Source: CAZDVQ01 sp964508975
GTDB lineage: Bacteria > Bacteroidota > Bacteroidia > Chitinophagales > Saprospiraceae
NCBI GenBank assembly: GCA_964508975.1
Contig: CAZDVQ010000070.1
Coordinates: forward strand, 1 to 22,372
Direction of reading: 5' to 3'
DNA: 22,372 nt
The notes beneath the pieces are model-generated. The model made no database searches and was not told where the DNA came from. It worked only from the letters and a program-made list of their open reading frames with translations. The position numbers were made by a program, and so were the translations under genes. Shown here piece by piece: positions 1-6,474 of this stretch; the stretch's first letter is position 1, and each line of letters opens with the position of its first letter.

Positions 1-16
1 ACTTTAATACAACCTA

Positions 17-48
17 AAGCCTTTCACCTAACCGTGAAAGGCTTTTTT
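17..48 (+). terminator. Intrinsic terminator of the gene left of the window
   Basis: A perfect 11-bp stem (AAGCCTTTCAC at 17-27 with GTGAAAGGCTT at 34-44), a 6-nt loop and a following T run. It probably ends a plus-strand gene lying left of the window and insulates the acyltransferase gene. The A run on the other side is short, so I favour the plus strand. Confidence 0.85.
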
Positions 49-109
49 GTTTTATATCAAATCCTAGCCCTTCCTATATACGGGCTACAGGTAATTTCAC
101 CTAAACTCT

Positions 110-117
110 TAGCTTTG
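110..117 (+). promoter_or_regulatory. -7 promoter box (TAGCTTTG) of the acyltransferase gene
   Basis: TAGCTTTG fits the Bacteroidota sigma-A -7 consensus TAnnTTTG and lies 20 nt before the ATG at 138, predicting a short leader. I see no convincing -33 TTTG at the usual spacing. Confidence 0.5.
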
Positions 118-137
118 TAGCGTTTATCTTTTAATCT

Positions 138-1022
138 ATGCACAAACTAAAACAACTCCCGGCTTACCTTTTACTACGCCTCATGGTTGCTATATTTAGC
201 ATCCTACCTTGGTCTGCCGTTTACCGCTTCTCCGACTTTATGGCCTGGGTACTCCGTAAAGTCGTTAAATATCGCATTAAACTAGTCAAACAACAAGCTA
301 CAACAGCTTTCCCGCACTGGTCTGCTGCCGAGTTAGATCAATTTACCGTAAAAACCTACCAGAATCTTACCGATATAATGTGCGAAAGCATTAAGGGCTT
401 ATCTATTCCGCCTGCTAAACTAATGCACCATTTCTCCATCATGGAACAAGAAAAGGTAAACCCCCATGTGGATGGCGGCCGAAACGTTATCCTACTTGGT
501 GGCCACTTTACCAACTGGGAGTGGGCCGCCCGTACCGTTACCATGCACAACCCAAACCTGTTTAACTGTATCTACAAACCTATTAAGAACCAGTATATCA
601 ACGAGTATTTTCGGACTAAAAACCAACCTCCCCGTATGGAAATGCTGGCTATGGGCTCGGTTTTTAAAGCATTCAAAGAACGCACCCAAGCTCAATATTA
701 TGTTTTAATCGCCGATCAAAGTCCGTCTAACCTTGAATATTCATACTGGATTGACTTCCTGGGCCGCGATACAGCCGTCATGAACGGCCCAGCCATGCTG
801 GCCTGCGAGTTTGATGCCCCTGTCTATTTTATGAGCTTTACCCGTACCAGTAGAGGGCAATATCGCATTGACCTTACTCCTATTAGCATTACGCCGCAGC
901 AAGATGGCCCGGAAGCTATCACCCGGAAATATTTTGAACTGTTGGAAAAGGATATCAGGGATAGGCCACATTGTTGGCTCTGGACGCACAGGCGTTGGAA
1001 ACATACCCGTAAAGCAACATAA
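138..1022 (+). CDS. LpxL/HtrB-type lysophospholipid (lipid A) acyltransferase
   Basis: A 294-residue protein of the LpxL/LpxM (HtrB/MsbB) family, which moves an acyl chain from acyl-ACP onto a lipid A precursor at the inner face of the cytoplasmic membrane. The catalytic H-x4-E motif is visible in GGHFTNWEWA (His123, Glu128). A second family-like motif, ADQSP, lies at 191-195. A hydrophobic stretch near residues 10-28 would be the membrane anchor. The length is usual for the family. The ATG follows a TAnnTTTG box by 20 nt and there is no Shine-Dalgarno sequence, as expected for Bacteroidota. It is followed by a GC-rich repeat and then fructose-bisphosphatase on the same strand. The family is secure; the exact acyl chain and acceptor cannot be told. 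Confidence 0.9.
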   Translation: MHKLKQLPAYLLLRLMVAIFSILPWSAVYRFSDFMAWVLRKVVKYRIKLVKQQATTAFPHWSAAELDQFTVKTYQNLTDIMCESIKGLSIPPAKLMHHFSIMEQEKVNPHVDGGRNVILLGGHFTNWEWAARTVTMHNPNLFNCIYKPIKNQYINEYFRTKNQPPRMEMLAMGSVFKAFKERTQAQYYVLIADQSPSNLEYSYWIDFLGRDTAVMNGPAMLACEFDAPVYFMSFTRTSRGQYRIDLTPISITPQQDGPEAITRKYFELLEKDIRDRPHCWLWTHRRWKHTRKAT

Positions 1023-1066
1023 ATTATAGCTTTTGCGCTAATCTTGCCCAAAAAAGTAAGATATTC

Positions 1067-1182
1067 GCGTGAGCCGACCGGAGCGCTGCCGAACGCAGTG
1101 AGGCAGGTACCGTAGGTACCGAGCGTTCAGCGAGCGCGTAGGGTGGCGACCCCTGCGGGAATCGCAGGGGGCACGCCCAAAC
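1067..1182 (+). repeat. GC-rich structured intergenic repeat, copy A
   Basis: One of five related GC-rich elements in the window. This copy is diverged: its ends are GCGTG (1067-1071) and CACGC (1172-1176) where other copies have GCGCC and GGCGC, yet the ends still pair. Internal pairs are CTGCC/GGCAG, GGTACC/GGTACC and a terminal CCCCTGCG/CGCAGGGG hairpin, then a CGCCCAAA end. It sits between the acyltransferase and the fbp start, with its A-rich end pointing at fbp. An open frame runs through it into fbp but is not taken as coding. Confidence 0.7.
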
Positions 1183-1217
1183 CAAACTCAAGCCAAACAT
1201 CTAACGCTACACCATTT

Positions 1218-2204
1218 ATGCGTCGAAATATTACCTCGCTCGATGAGTTTATTATTCAACGACAGAAAGATTTCCCATTTGCCTCTGGCGATTTGTCGCG
1301 CCTGCTACGTGATATCGGTCTTGCGGCCAAAATTGTAAGCCGTGAAGTGAACAAAGCCGGTCTTGTAGAACTTGCCGGTGTGGCCGGTAACCAGAATTCA
1401 TCTGGCGAAGAAGTCCAAAAACTCGATGTGATGGCCGACGATATGCTGATTTCTTGCCTGCAAAATAGCGGCGAGGTTTGCGGTATCGCCTCAGAGGAAA
1501 ATGAAAATTTCGTATCCATAAAAGCCGTTGGCGACCGTGAAGCCAAGTACGTGGTAATTTTTGACCCGCTCGATGGCTCCTCCAACATTGATGTAGGTGT
1601 AACCATAGGCACTATTTTCGGCATTTATCGCCGTGTATCGAAAAGCGGCCCCGTTCAACTCGAAGATTTCTTGCAAAAAGGCACCGAACAAGTTGCTGCG
1701 GGTTATGTGGTTTACGGTTCGTCTACCATGTTGGTATACACTACCGGCAATGGCGTGAACGGCTTTACCCTGGATCCTTCTATCGGGGAGTTTTGTCTCT
1801 CACACCCCAACATGCGTATCCCTGAAGACGGTAAAATATATTCGACCAACCAGGGGCACTACAACAAGTACCCCAAGGAGGTTCGGGCATTTATTGATTA
1901 TTGCGTCGATAAATCGATGTCGTTGCGCTATATCGGCACTATGGTGGCCGATGTACACCGCTCTATACTCAAAGGTGGTATATTTTATTACCCGGCTACC
2001 AATAGCTCGCCTAATGGTAAACTACGACTCTTGTACGAATGCAACCCTCTGGCATTTATCGTGGAGCAAGCTGGCGGAAGGGCCACGAGTGGTAAAATAC
2101 GTATCCTGGAGATTGAACCAACCGAACTACATCAACGTACACCCATTTACATCGGGTCGAAAAATATGGTCGAAAAGGCCGAGGTATTCCTGAATTTGGC
2201 TTAG
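1218..2204 (+). CDS. fbp: Class I fructose-1,6-bisphosphatase
   Basis: A 328-residue cytoplasmic enzyme that hydrolyses fructose 1,6-bisphosphate to fructose 6-phosphate in gluconeogenesis. Family signatures are clear: the metal-binding acidic pair in ASEENE (Glu93/Glu94), FDPLDGSSNID with Asp116 and Asp119, and the substrate-side segment GGIFYYPATNSSPNGKLRLL leading to YECNPLAFIVEQAGG. The frame stays open 25 codons upstream to 1143, but that extension lies inside GC-rich repeat A and encodes a low-complexity peptide. The ATG at 1218 gives the normal class I N-terminus (MRRNITSLDEF) and length. An intrinsic terminator follows at 2274. No clear promoter is seen; transcription may start at a weak TAATCTTG box (1039-1046), which would place repeat A in the leader. 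Confidence 0.96.
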   Translation: MRRNITSLDEFIIQRQKDFPFASGDLSRLLRDIGLAAKIVSREVNKAGLVELAGVAGNQNSSGEEVQKLDVMADDMLISCLQNSGEVCGIASEENENFVSIKAVGDREAKYVVIFDPLDGSSNIDVGVTIGTIFGIYRRVSKSGPVQLEDFLQKGTEQVAAGYVVYGSSTMLVYTTGNGVNGFTLDPSIGEFCLSHPNMRIPEDGKIYSTNQGHYNKYPKEVRAFIDYCVDKSMSLRYIGTMVADVHRSILKGGIFYYPATNSSPNGKLRLLYECNPLAFIVEQAGGRATSGKIRILEIEPTELHQRTPIYIGSKNMVEKAEVFLNLA

Positions 2205-2273
2205 AGCTCGTATTTTCCTCGAAACCCAAAATCCAAACATACGCTTAAACCTGCCAATACTACTTACTTTCAG

Positions 2274-2309
2274 AAGCTGTGTCATGTCATTATGGCGCAG
2301 CTTTTTTTA
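2274..2309 (+). terminator. Intrinsic terminator after fbp
   Basis: A 10-bp stem with two G-U pairs (2274-2283 with 2294-2303), a 10-nt loop and a T run from 2302. It ends the fbp transcript 70 nt after the stop codon. Confidence 0.8.
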
Positions 2310-2550
2310 TGTATTATTTTTAGAAAAAATATTGCTTAACTTGATTTTATTAAAAATATAAAATTAAGTATTATAAATTATAAAATACATTGAATTAATT
2401 TAAATAATATTAAAAATGATATTTAACATTCTAATAAATGAAATATCACTAAATCGTATGAATCGGGATGAAATTACAATTGAAAAACAGGTATCTTTGT
2501 TGCGTTAATCAGAGAAACCAATCAATCAATTATTTATAATCTCATTTATC
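2310..2550. other. Very AT-rich intergenic leader before the phasin-like gene
   Basis: A roughly 240-bp gene-free stretch, extremely AT-rich from about 2325 to 2450. It holds a TATCTTTG -7 box at 2492-2499, 52 nt before the ATG at 2551. No ORF or RNA gene is recognised here. The AT-rich run could act as an UP-like element or a binding region for a nucleoid protein; that is inference. Confidence 0.5.
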
Positions 2551-2895
2551 ATGGAAGATCTATTTAAAAAATTCTTGTACACCGGTGTAGGTTTAGTTGC
2601 TAATACTGCCGAGAAAGTACAAAAAGCTGTTGACGACGTTGTATCTAAAGGCTCTATGTCGGAAGAAGAAGGCAAGAAAATCGTTGACGACGTGGTTAAG
2701 AACCTCGAAACCAAACGCGACGAGTTCGAGTCTAAACTCCGCAAAGTTGTTGATTCTGCCTTAGACAAGATGAACTTGCCTAGCGCCGAGTACGTTGACA
2801 AACTCGAAAAACGCATCAAGTCGCTTGAGGTTAAACTTGGCTTGTTGTCTAAAGAGTTAGACGAGAAGAAAACGGCTAAAACGACTGAGAAGTAA
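2551..2895 (+). CDS. Phasin-family-like small coiled-coil protein
   Basis: A 114-residue, highly charged, almost entirely helical protein. It starts with a short apolar segment (residues 4-18, FKKFLYTGVGLVANT), followed by long heptad-like helices rich in Lys, Glu and Asp and a Lys/Thr-rich tail. This matches the small phasin-like proteins common in Bacteroidota (COG3937 / 'phasin family'). Classical phasins coat polyhydroxyalkanoate granules, but no PHA synthase is nearby, so a general stress or membrane-surface role is equally possible. The gene is single, with its own TATCTTTG promoter box and a strong terminator behind it. An antisense frame of similar length over the same span is a shadow caused by the regular composition. 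Confidence 0.75.
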   Translation: MEDLFKKFLYTGVGLVANTAEKVQKAVDDVVSKGSMSEEEGKKIVDDVVKNLETKRDEFESKLRKVVDSALDKMNLPSAEYVDKLEKRIKSLEVKLGLLSKELDEKKTAKTTEK

Positions 2896-2918
2896 TTCTC
2901 CCTCATAGCCTAAAACAT

Positions 2919-2955
2919 AAAAAGCCGCCACTGTAAAACAGTTGGCGGCTTTTTT
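2919..2955. terminator. Bidirectional intrinsic terminator between convergent genes
   Basis: A long stem of AAAAGCCGCCA (2920-2930) with TGGCGGCTTTT (from 2943), extended by CTGT/ACAG with one bulged T. It is flanked by A and T runs, so it can stop both the phasin-like gene (plus) and the superoxide dismutase gene (minus). Confidence 0.9.
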
Positions 2956-2976
2956 AATGTTGTATGTACTACTGGT

Positions 2977-3585
<609 letters not shown>

Positions 3586-3664
3586 TGTATAGGAAGGTTT
3601 TAGATGTGAGATTTGAGTTGTAAACTGTAAGATGAGTTTTTTATGCTGCATCACGCTTCTAAAA

Positions 3665-3672
3665 CAAAGTTA
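3665..3672 (-). promoter_or_regulatory. -7 promoter box (TAACTTTG) of the superoxide dismutase gene
   Basis: The minus strand reads TAACTTTG, a match to TAnnTTTG. It lies about 80 nt upstream of the chosen start and gives a leader of roughly 70 nt. It also lies just beyond the tRNA terminator, which supports independent transcription. Confidence 0.55.
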
Positions 3673-3702
3673 CGATAATAATGTTTTGCGCCAGTGGAAC
3701 AT

Positions 3703-3734
3703 AAAAAAAACCAGCATGAAAAATCATGCTGGTT
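3703..3734 (-). terminator. Intrinsic terminator of the tRNA gene
   Basis: An 11-bp perfect stem (3709-3719 with 3724-3734) and 4-nt loop. Read on the minus strand it is followed by a run of eight T (3710 down to 3703). It starts 7 nt after the tRNA 3' end. Confidence 0.9.
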
Positions 3735-3741
3735 CTTGCTG

Positions 3742-3815
3742 TAGCGTGGGGGAGGCTCGAACTCCCGACCTCAGGATTATGAATCCTGCGCTCTAACCGG
3801 CTGAGCTACCGCGCC
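3742..3815 (-). tRNA. tRNA with CAU anticodon, probably elongator tRNA-Met
   Basis: A 74-nt cloverleaf on the minus strand. It has a D arm (GCTC/GAGC), an anticodon stem CAGGA/TCCTG around the loop TTCATAA (anticodon CAT), variable AGGTC, T stem GGGAG/CTCCC and T loop TTCGAGC. The 3' CCA is not encoded (ACA follows). The acceptor stem is imperfect as I read it: a G-U pair at 1-72 and a C-A mismatch at 5-68. CAU could mean elongator Met, or Ile2 after lysidine modification. The initiator type is unlikely because the initiator-specific G-C run in the anticodon stem is missing. Confidence 0.88.
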
Positions 3816-3894
3816 ATTTTGCGGCTGCAAAGTTAAGTAGCTTTTTTAAATTTGCAAATGAAATTTAAAGTTTTTTTAAAAGGTAAATAAACTC

Positions 3895-4743
3895 CTAGTG
3901 AAACACCTTGCTGGTTAGCTGCATGGATGCTTGGAAGGCTTCCATGTTTAGGCCAGTTTCAATGTTTTTAGCTTGGAAGAACTCCACGAGTTTCTCGGTG
4001 GGCATGTTGCCGGTCAGTTCATCCTTGGCCATGGGGCAGCCCCCGTAGCCTTTCAGGGCTGAATCAAAGCGACGGCAGCCGTTTTCCCATGCGCTGATAA
4101 CTTTCTCTTCCCAGTTATGGGCTTGCGTATGCATGTGCGCGCCAAACTCCACATCGGGGTAGGGTGGTATCAAGTTGCCAAAAAGGTAGCTAATATTATC
4201 AGGATGTGCCACGCCGATGGTATCAGAAAGCGAAAGGATGCGCACGCCCATGTCGGCCAGGTGGTTTACCCAACCTTGTACCACTTCTACGTTCCACTCA
4301 TCGCCGTAAGGGTTGCCGAAGCCCATAGAAATGTAGATAACCAGCTCCTTCTTGTGTTGTATACAGAGTTTCTGGATTTCTTCTACCCGAATCAATGACT
4401 CAGCTATGGTGGCGTTGGTATTCCGTATCTGGAAGGTTTCAGATACCGAAAAGGGGTAGCCAAGATAGCTGATTTCGTCAAATTGTACGGCATCTTGCGC
4501 ACCACGGGTATTGGCTACAATAGATAGTAGTTTAGAACGGGAGTTATCCAGTTGCAGTTTATCCAGCAGTTGCGCCGTGTCGCGCATTTGTGGGATGGCC
4601 TTGGGCGACACGAAGCTACCAAAATCAATGGTATCAAAGCCAACTTGTAGCAGACTGTTGATATATTCAGCCTTCAGGTCGGTATCAATAAAATCATGTA
4701 TACCCTGCATGGCATCGCGAGGGCATTCTACTATTTTAAGCAT
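3895..4743 (-). CDS. Hydroxymethylglutaryl-CoA lyase family enzyme
   Basis: A 282-residue TIM-barrel enzyme of the HMG-CoA lyase / DRE-TIM metallolyase family. It would cleave 3-hydroxy-3-methylglutaryl-CoA to acetyl-CoA and acetoacetate at the end of leucine breakdown. Key residues are visible: Arg9-Asp10 in ECPRDAMQG, the metal-binding His203 and His205 in GAHMHTQAHN, Cys236 in GYGGCPMA (the flexible-loop catalytic Cys) and Asn246 in TGNMPTE. SLSDTIG at 171-177 is also typical. The N-terminal motif differs a little from the usual PRDGLQNE, so a related lyase activity is possible. It is a single gene: a TATCTTTG box lies 21 nt before the ATG and no neighbour belongs to the pathway. The ATG is followed directly by the first barrel strand, which supports the start. 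Confidence 0.88.
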   Translation of the reverse strand: MLKIVECPRDAMQGIHDFIDTDLKAEYINSLLQVGFDTIDFGSFVSPKAIPQMRDTAQLLDKLQLDNSRSKLLSIVANTRGAQDAVQFDEISYLGYPFSVSETFQIRNTNATIAESLIRVEEIQKLCIQHKKELVIYISMGFGNPYGDEWNVEVVQGWVNHLADMGVRILSLSDTIGVAHPDNISYLFGNLIPPYPDVEFGAHMHTQAHNWEEKVISAWENGCRRFDSALKGYGGCPMAKDELTGNMPTEKLVEFFQAKNIETGLNMEAFQASMQLTSKVFH

Positions 4744-4763
4744 GTTGTATGAGTTAGGGCGCT

Positions 4764-4771
4764 CAAAGATA
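4764..4771 (-). promoter_or_regulatory. -7 promoter box (TATCTTTG) of the HMG-CoA-lyase-type gene
   Basis: The minus strand reads TATCTTTG, an exact TAnnTTTG match, 20 nt before the start codon. It falls between the gene and the terminator of the gene upstream on the same strand. Confidence 0.55.
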
Positions 4772-4803
4772 AAAAAATCTCGGCTGTATTTTGTTCAGTG
4801 CCG

Positions 4804-4845
4804 GGCACAAAAAAACGGATTACGCCCGAGGGTGTAATCCGTTTT
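4804..4845 (-). terminator. Intrinsic terminator after the SMI1/KNR4 gene
   Basis: A 12-bp perfect stem (AAAACGGATTAC at 4812-4823 with GTAATCCGTTTT at 4834-4845), with a G/C-rich loop. It is followed on the minus strand by a T run, 20 nt past the stop codon of the SMI1/KNR4 gene. Confidence 0.88.
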
Positions 4846-4864
4846 ATCTATTAAGCGTAGTTGA

Positions 4865-5446
4865 CTACATATCGTCGTCGCTCAAGGCTTCGTCGGTGTA
4901 GAAAATACCACCATATTCTTCAGAGTAGTGTAGTTCACCGGCTTCCATGTCTTCTACATAGCCTTCGATAAACTCGCCGAAAGAGTACGCCAAGTGGATA
5001 CGCTCGGCATCGTCGTGCCACATGCGAATCACTTGACCAGCTTCACCGTCTTCATCTGGGTCGAGGTCGAGGCAGTAGTGGTTGCCTGCACCGTCGAAGG
5101 TGAATGGAATCCAGCGTGGGTTCCACCAATCATCCTTGATACCATCGTCTGGGTCAGAGTGTTTGCCCGTGAAAGTACCGTTATCATAAAGCTCTTTCCA
5201 GATGCCCCATTGTTCTTTAATGCGGTCGATAGAGAGGATTTCCTCGGCATCGATCAGGCCGTCAACATCGGCTTCTTGGCCGTTGTGCACCTTGTAAAAG
5301 TCCCTGAAATCTTCGGGGAGTTTCACACCTAAAAAGGCTTCAAGGTCATCCAGCTGCGCGTCGGTAGCGCCTGGGTTCAAATCTTCAAGCATGTCTGGCG
5401 CATTCACTTTGAGCCAAGCCTTGATGGCGTCCCATAAACTTTTCAT
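4865..5446 (-). CDS. SMI1/KNR4 (SUKH) family protein
   Basis: A 193-residue acidic cytosolic protein with the SMI1/KNR4 fold. Recognisable segments are KLPEDFRDFYKVHNGQ (residues 42-57), a central WNPRWIPF followed by DGAGNHYCLDLDP, then GQVIRMWHDDAERIHLAYSFGEFIEGY. In bacteria this superfamily often supplies immunity proteins to polymorphic toxins. No toxin or delivery gene lies next to it here, so the immunity role is only a possibility. The C-terminus (from about 165) is Glu/Asp-rich and ends DDDM. It is transcribed alone or after the VOC gene: GC-rich repeat B and a TATCTTTG box (5471-5478) lie between them. The family call is strong; the function is unknown. Confidence 0.88.
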   Translation of the reverse strand: MKSLWDAIKAWLKVNAPDMLEDLNPGATDAQLDDLEAFLGVKLPEDFRDFYKVHNGQEADVDGLIDAEEILSIDRIKEQWGIWKELYDNGTFTGKHSDPDDGIKDDWWNPRWIPFTFDGAGNHYCLDLDPDEDGEAGQVIRMWHDDAERIHLAYSFGEFIEGYVEDMEAGELHYSEEYGGIFYTDEALSDDDM

Positions 5447-5470
5447 AGTCGTACGTTTTTAATTCTAGCA

Positions 5471-5478
5471 CAAAGATA
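5471..5478 (-). promoter_or_regulatory. -7 promoter box (TATCTTTG) of the SMI1/KNR4 gene
   Basis: The minus strand reads TATCTTTG, 24 nt before the ATG and downstream of GC-rich repeat B. Repeat B is therefore outside the transcript started here. Confidence 0.5.
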
Positions 5479-5525
5479 AGCAATGCTTTGTTGCGTAGCG
5501 GAAAAGCCTTTGATTTTATTTTTTT

Positions 5526-5629
5526 GGGCGCCCCGGCGCGATGCGCCGTCGCTACGCTACGCAGCTCGCTATTCGCTCGGCCCGCGTTGCGGTCTGGCCC
5601 TGCGGGCCACTGCTTCGCATCGCTGGCGC
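5526..5629 (-). repeat. GC-rich structured intergenic repeat, copy B
   Basis: Copy B reads on the minus strand from GCGCC (5629-5625) to GGGGCGCCC plus an A run (ending near 5519). It shares long blocks with copies C and E, including GCGCCAGCGATG, CCGAGCG and AGCGTAGCGACGGCG. The internal hairpin is TGGCCC-gca-GGGCCA, where C and E have TGGCGGC/GCCGCCA. It begins directly after the VOC stop codon (5631-5633), and its A-rich end points at the SMI1/KNR4 promoter. Confidence 0.85.
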
Positions 5630-5630
5630 A

Positions 5631-6011
5631 CTAGCTCACCGAGTGGAAGCCAATCACGTTGCCCTCCGTATCTTCAGCGATAGCACAAAAGCCATGCGGT
5701 CCGATAGGGTATTTGGCTTGGATTACTTTTCCGCCAGCAGCTTCAACTCGCGATAGTTCAACACCGCAATCATCACAGGCAAAGTATAGCAATGAGCCGC
5801 CTGCACCGGGCTTCATCGAGCTAGTTTTGCACAGTGCGCCACTGATATTAGCTTGTCCTTCAGCCCAAGGGAAACTAACCATTTGCAGGTCGCCAAAGCC
5901 ACCGGGTGTTTCCATGGGAATCATGCTGATATCGAGTACCGTTTCGTAAAATTGTTGAGCACGGGCCAAATCGTCCACATAGATTTCGACCCAGGTAAAT
6001 GGATTTTTCAT
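5631..6011 (-). CDS. VOC (glyoxalase/bleomycin-resistance fold) family protein
   Basis: A 126-residue protein of the vicinal oxygen chelate superfamily, COG3324-like. Two beta-alpha-beta-beta-beta modules can be traced: residues 4-60 (FTWVEIYVDDLARAQQFYETVLD...) and 70-124 (GGSLLYFACDDC...GNVIGFHS). Glu9 and the late acidic/Asn segment (EDTEGN, 113-118) lie where VOC metal ligands often sit, but I cannot confirm a metal site. The substrate is unknown; such single-domain proteins range from dioxygenases and lyases to drug-binding proteins. The stop codon abuts GC-rich repeat B. A weak TATCATTG box at 6046-6053 may be the promoter. Confidence 0.85.
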   Translation of the reverse strand: MKNPFTWVEIYVDDLARAQQFYETVLDISMIPMETPGGFGDLQMVSFPWAEGQANISGALCKTSSMKPGAGGSLLYFACDDCGVELSRVEAAGGKVIQAKYPIGPHGFCAIAEDTEGNVIGFHSVS

Positions 6012-6085
6012 GTTGTAGGTATTTTTAGTAGTTGATAAGCACTTGCAATGATAGCGCTTTTACGGCAAGCATGCCAACTTCAATA

Positions 6086-6325
6086 GCTTATTTTTTAGTT
6101 AAAAATACCAGTCGGACATTGATTTGTAATTAAATATAAATTGCTTTTCCTCAGACAAGATTTCTGTAGTAAATGTGTCAAATTTATGTGTTGTTGTTCC
6201 TGCCCAGCTATGTTGGCTTATTTTTCAGATAAGGATACCAGCCGAATTTTGATATGTAATTAAACATAAAATTCATTTACTCAGACAAGATTTTAATAGC
6301 AATTGTGGCAATATTGTGTGTTGTT
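6086..6325. repeat. Diverged 130-bp tandem duplication in intergenic DNA
   Basis: Two direct copies with a constant 130-bp offset. Anchors are GCTTATTTTT (6086 and 6216), TCAGACAAGATTT (6151 and 6281) and TGTGTTGTT (6187 and 6317), with shared ATACCAG, TGTAATTAAA and ATAAA blocks between. The copies are clearly diverged. No credible ORF lies here and the stretch is AT-rich. It fills most of the 460-bp gap between the divergent VOC and methyltransferase genes; nothing else is recognised in 6054-6410. Confidence 0.8.
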
Positions 6326-6413
6326 AGGCTTTGACATATGCTTGCTCTGAGGATGATTTAACCTTTATTCCTTTAACCTAGCCCCAAAAACCACTGCAAT
6401 GTCCCTCATATCA

Positions 6414-6444
6414 TTTGTCACCAAGTTAAAAACACTTATATTTG
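6414..6444 (+). promoter_or_regulatory. Consensus Bacteroidota promoter (TTTG-N19-TATATTTG) of the restriction-methyltransferase
   Basis: TTTG at 6414-6417 and TATATTTG at 6437-6444 are separated by exactly 19 nt, the textbook spacing for the Bacteroidota housekeeping sigma factor. The ATG at 6475 follows by 30 nt. A TTG start at 6442 would lie inside the -7 box, which argues for 6475. Confidence 0.8.
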
Positions 6445-6474
6445 CTGCTTCACCGACAAACGAATAATCCAAGC

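Noticed and set aside
1143..1217. N-terminal extension of fructose-bisphosphatase by 25 codons
   Set aside because: The extension lies in GC-rich repeat A, is low complexity and is not part of the class I family; the ATG at 1218 gives the normal N-terminus.
2526..2906. Antisense frame covering the phasin-like gene
   Set aside because: Ser/Thr/Phe-rich shadow of a Lys/Glu-rich coiled-coil gene; no promoter box or family match on that strand.
3586..3654. 23-codon extension of superoxide dismutase as a signal peptide
   Set aside because: The peptide is mixed polar and basic without a clear hydrophobic core or cleavage site; the family starts at MAFQLPNLPY.
4865..6011. Toxin-immunity module from the SMI1/KNR4 protein and VOC protein
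   Set aside because: No toxin, secretion marker or polymorphic C-terminal domain is adjacent; the two genes are separated by a repeat and a separate promoter.
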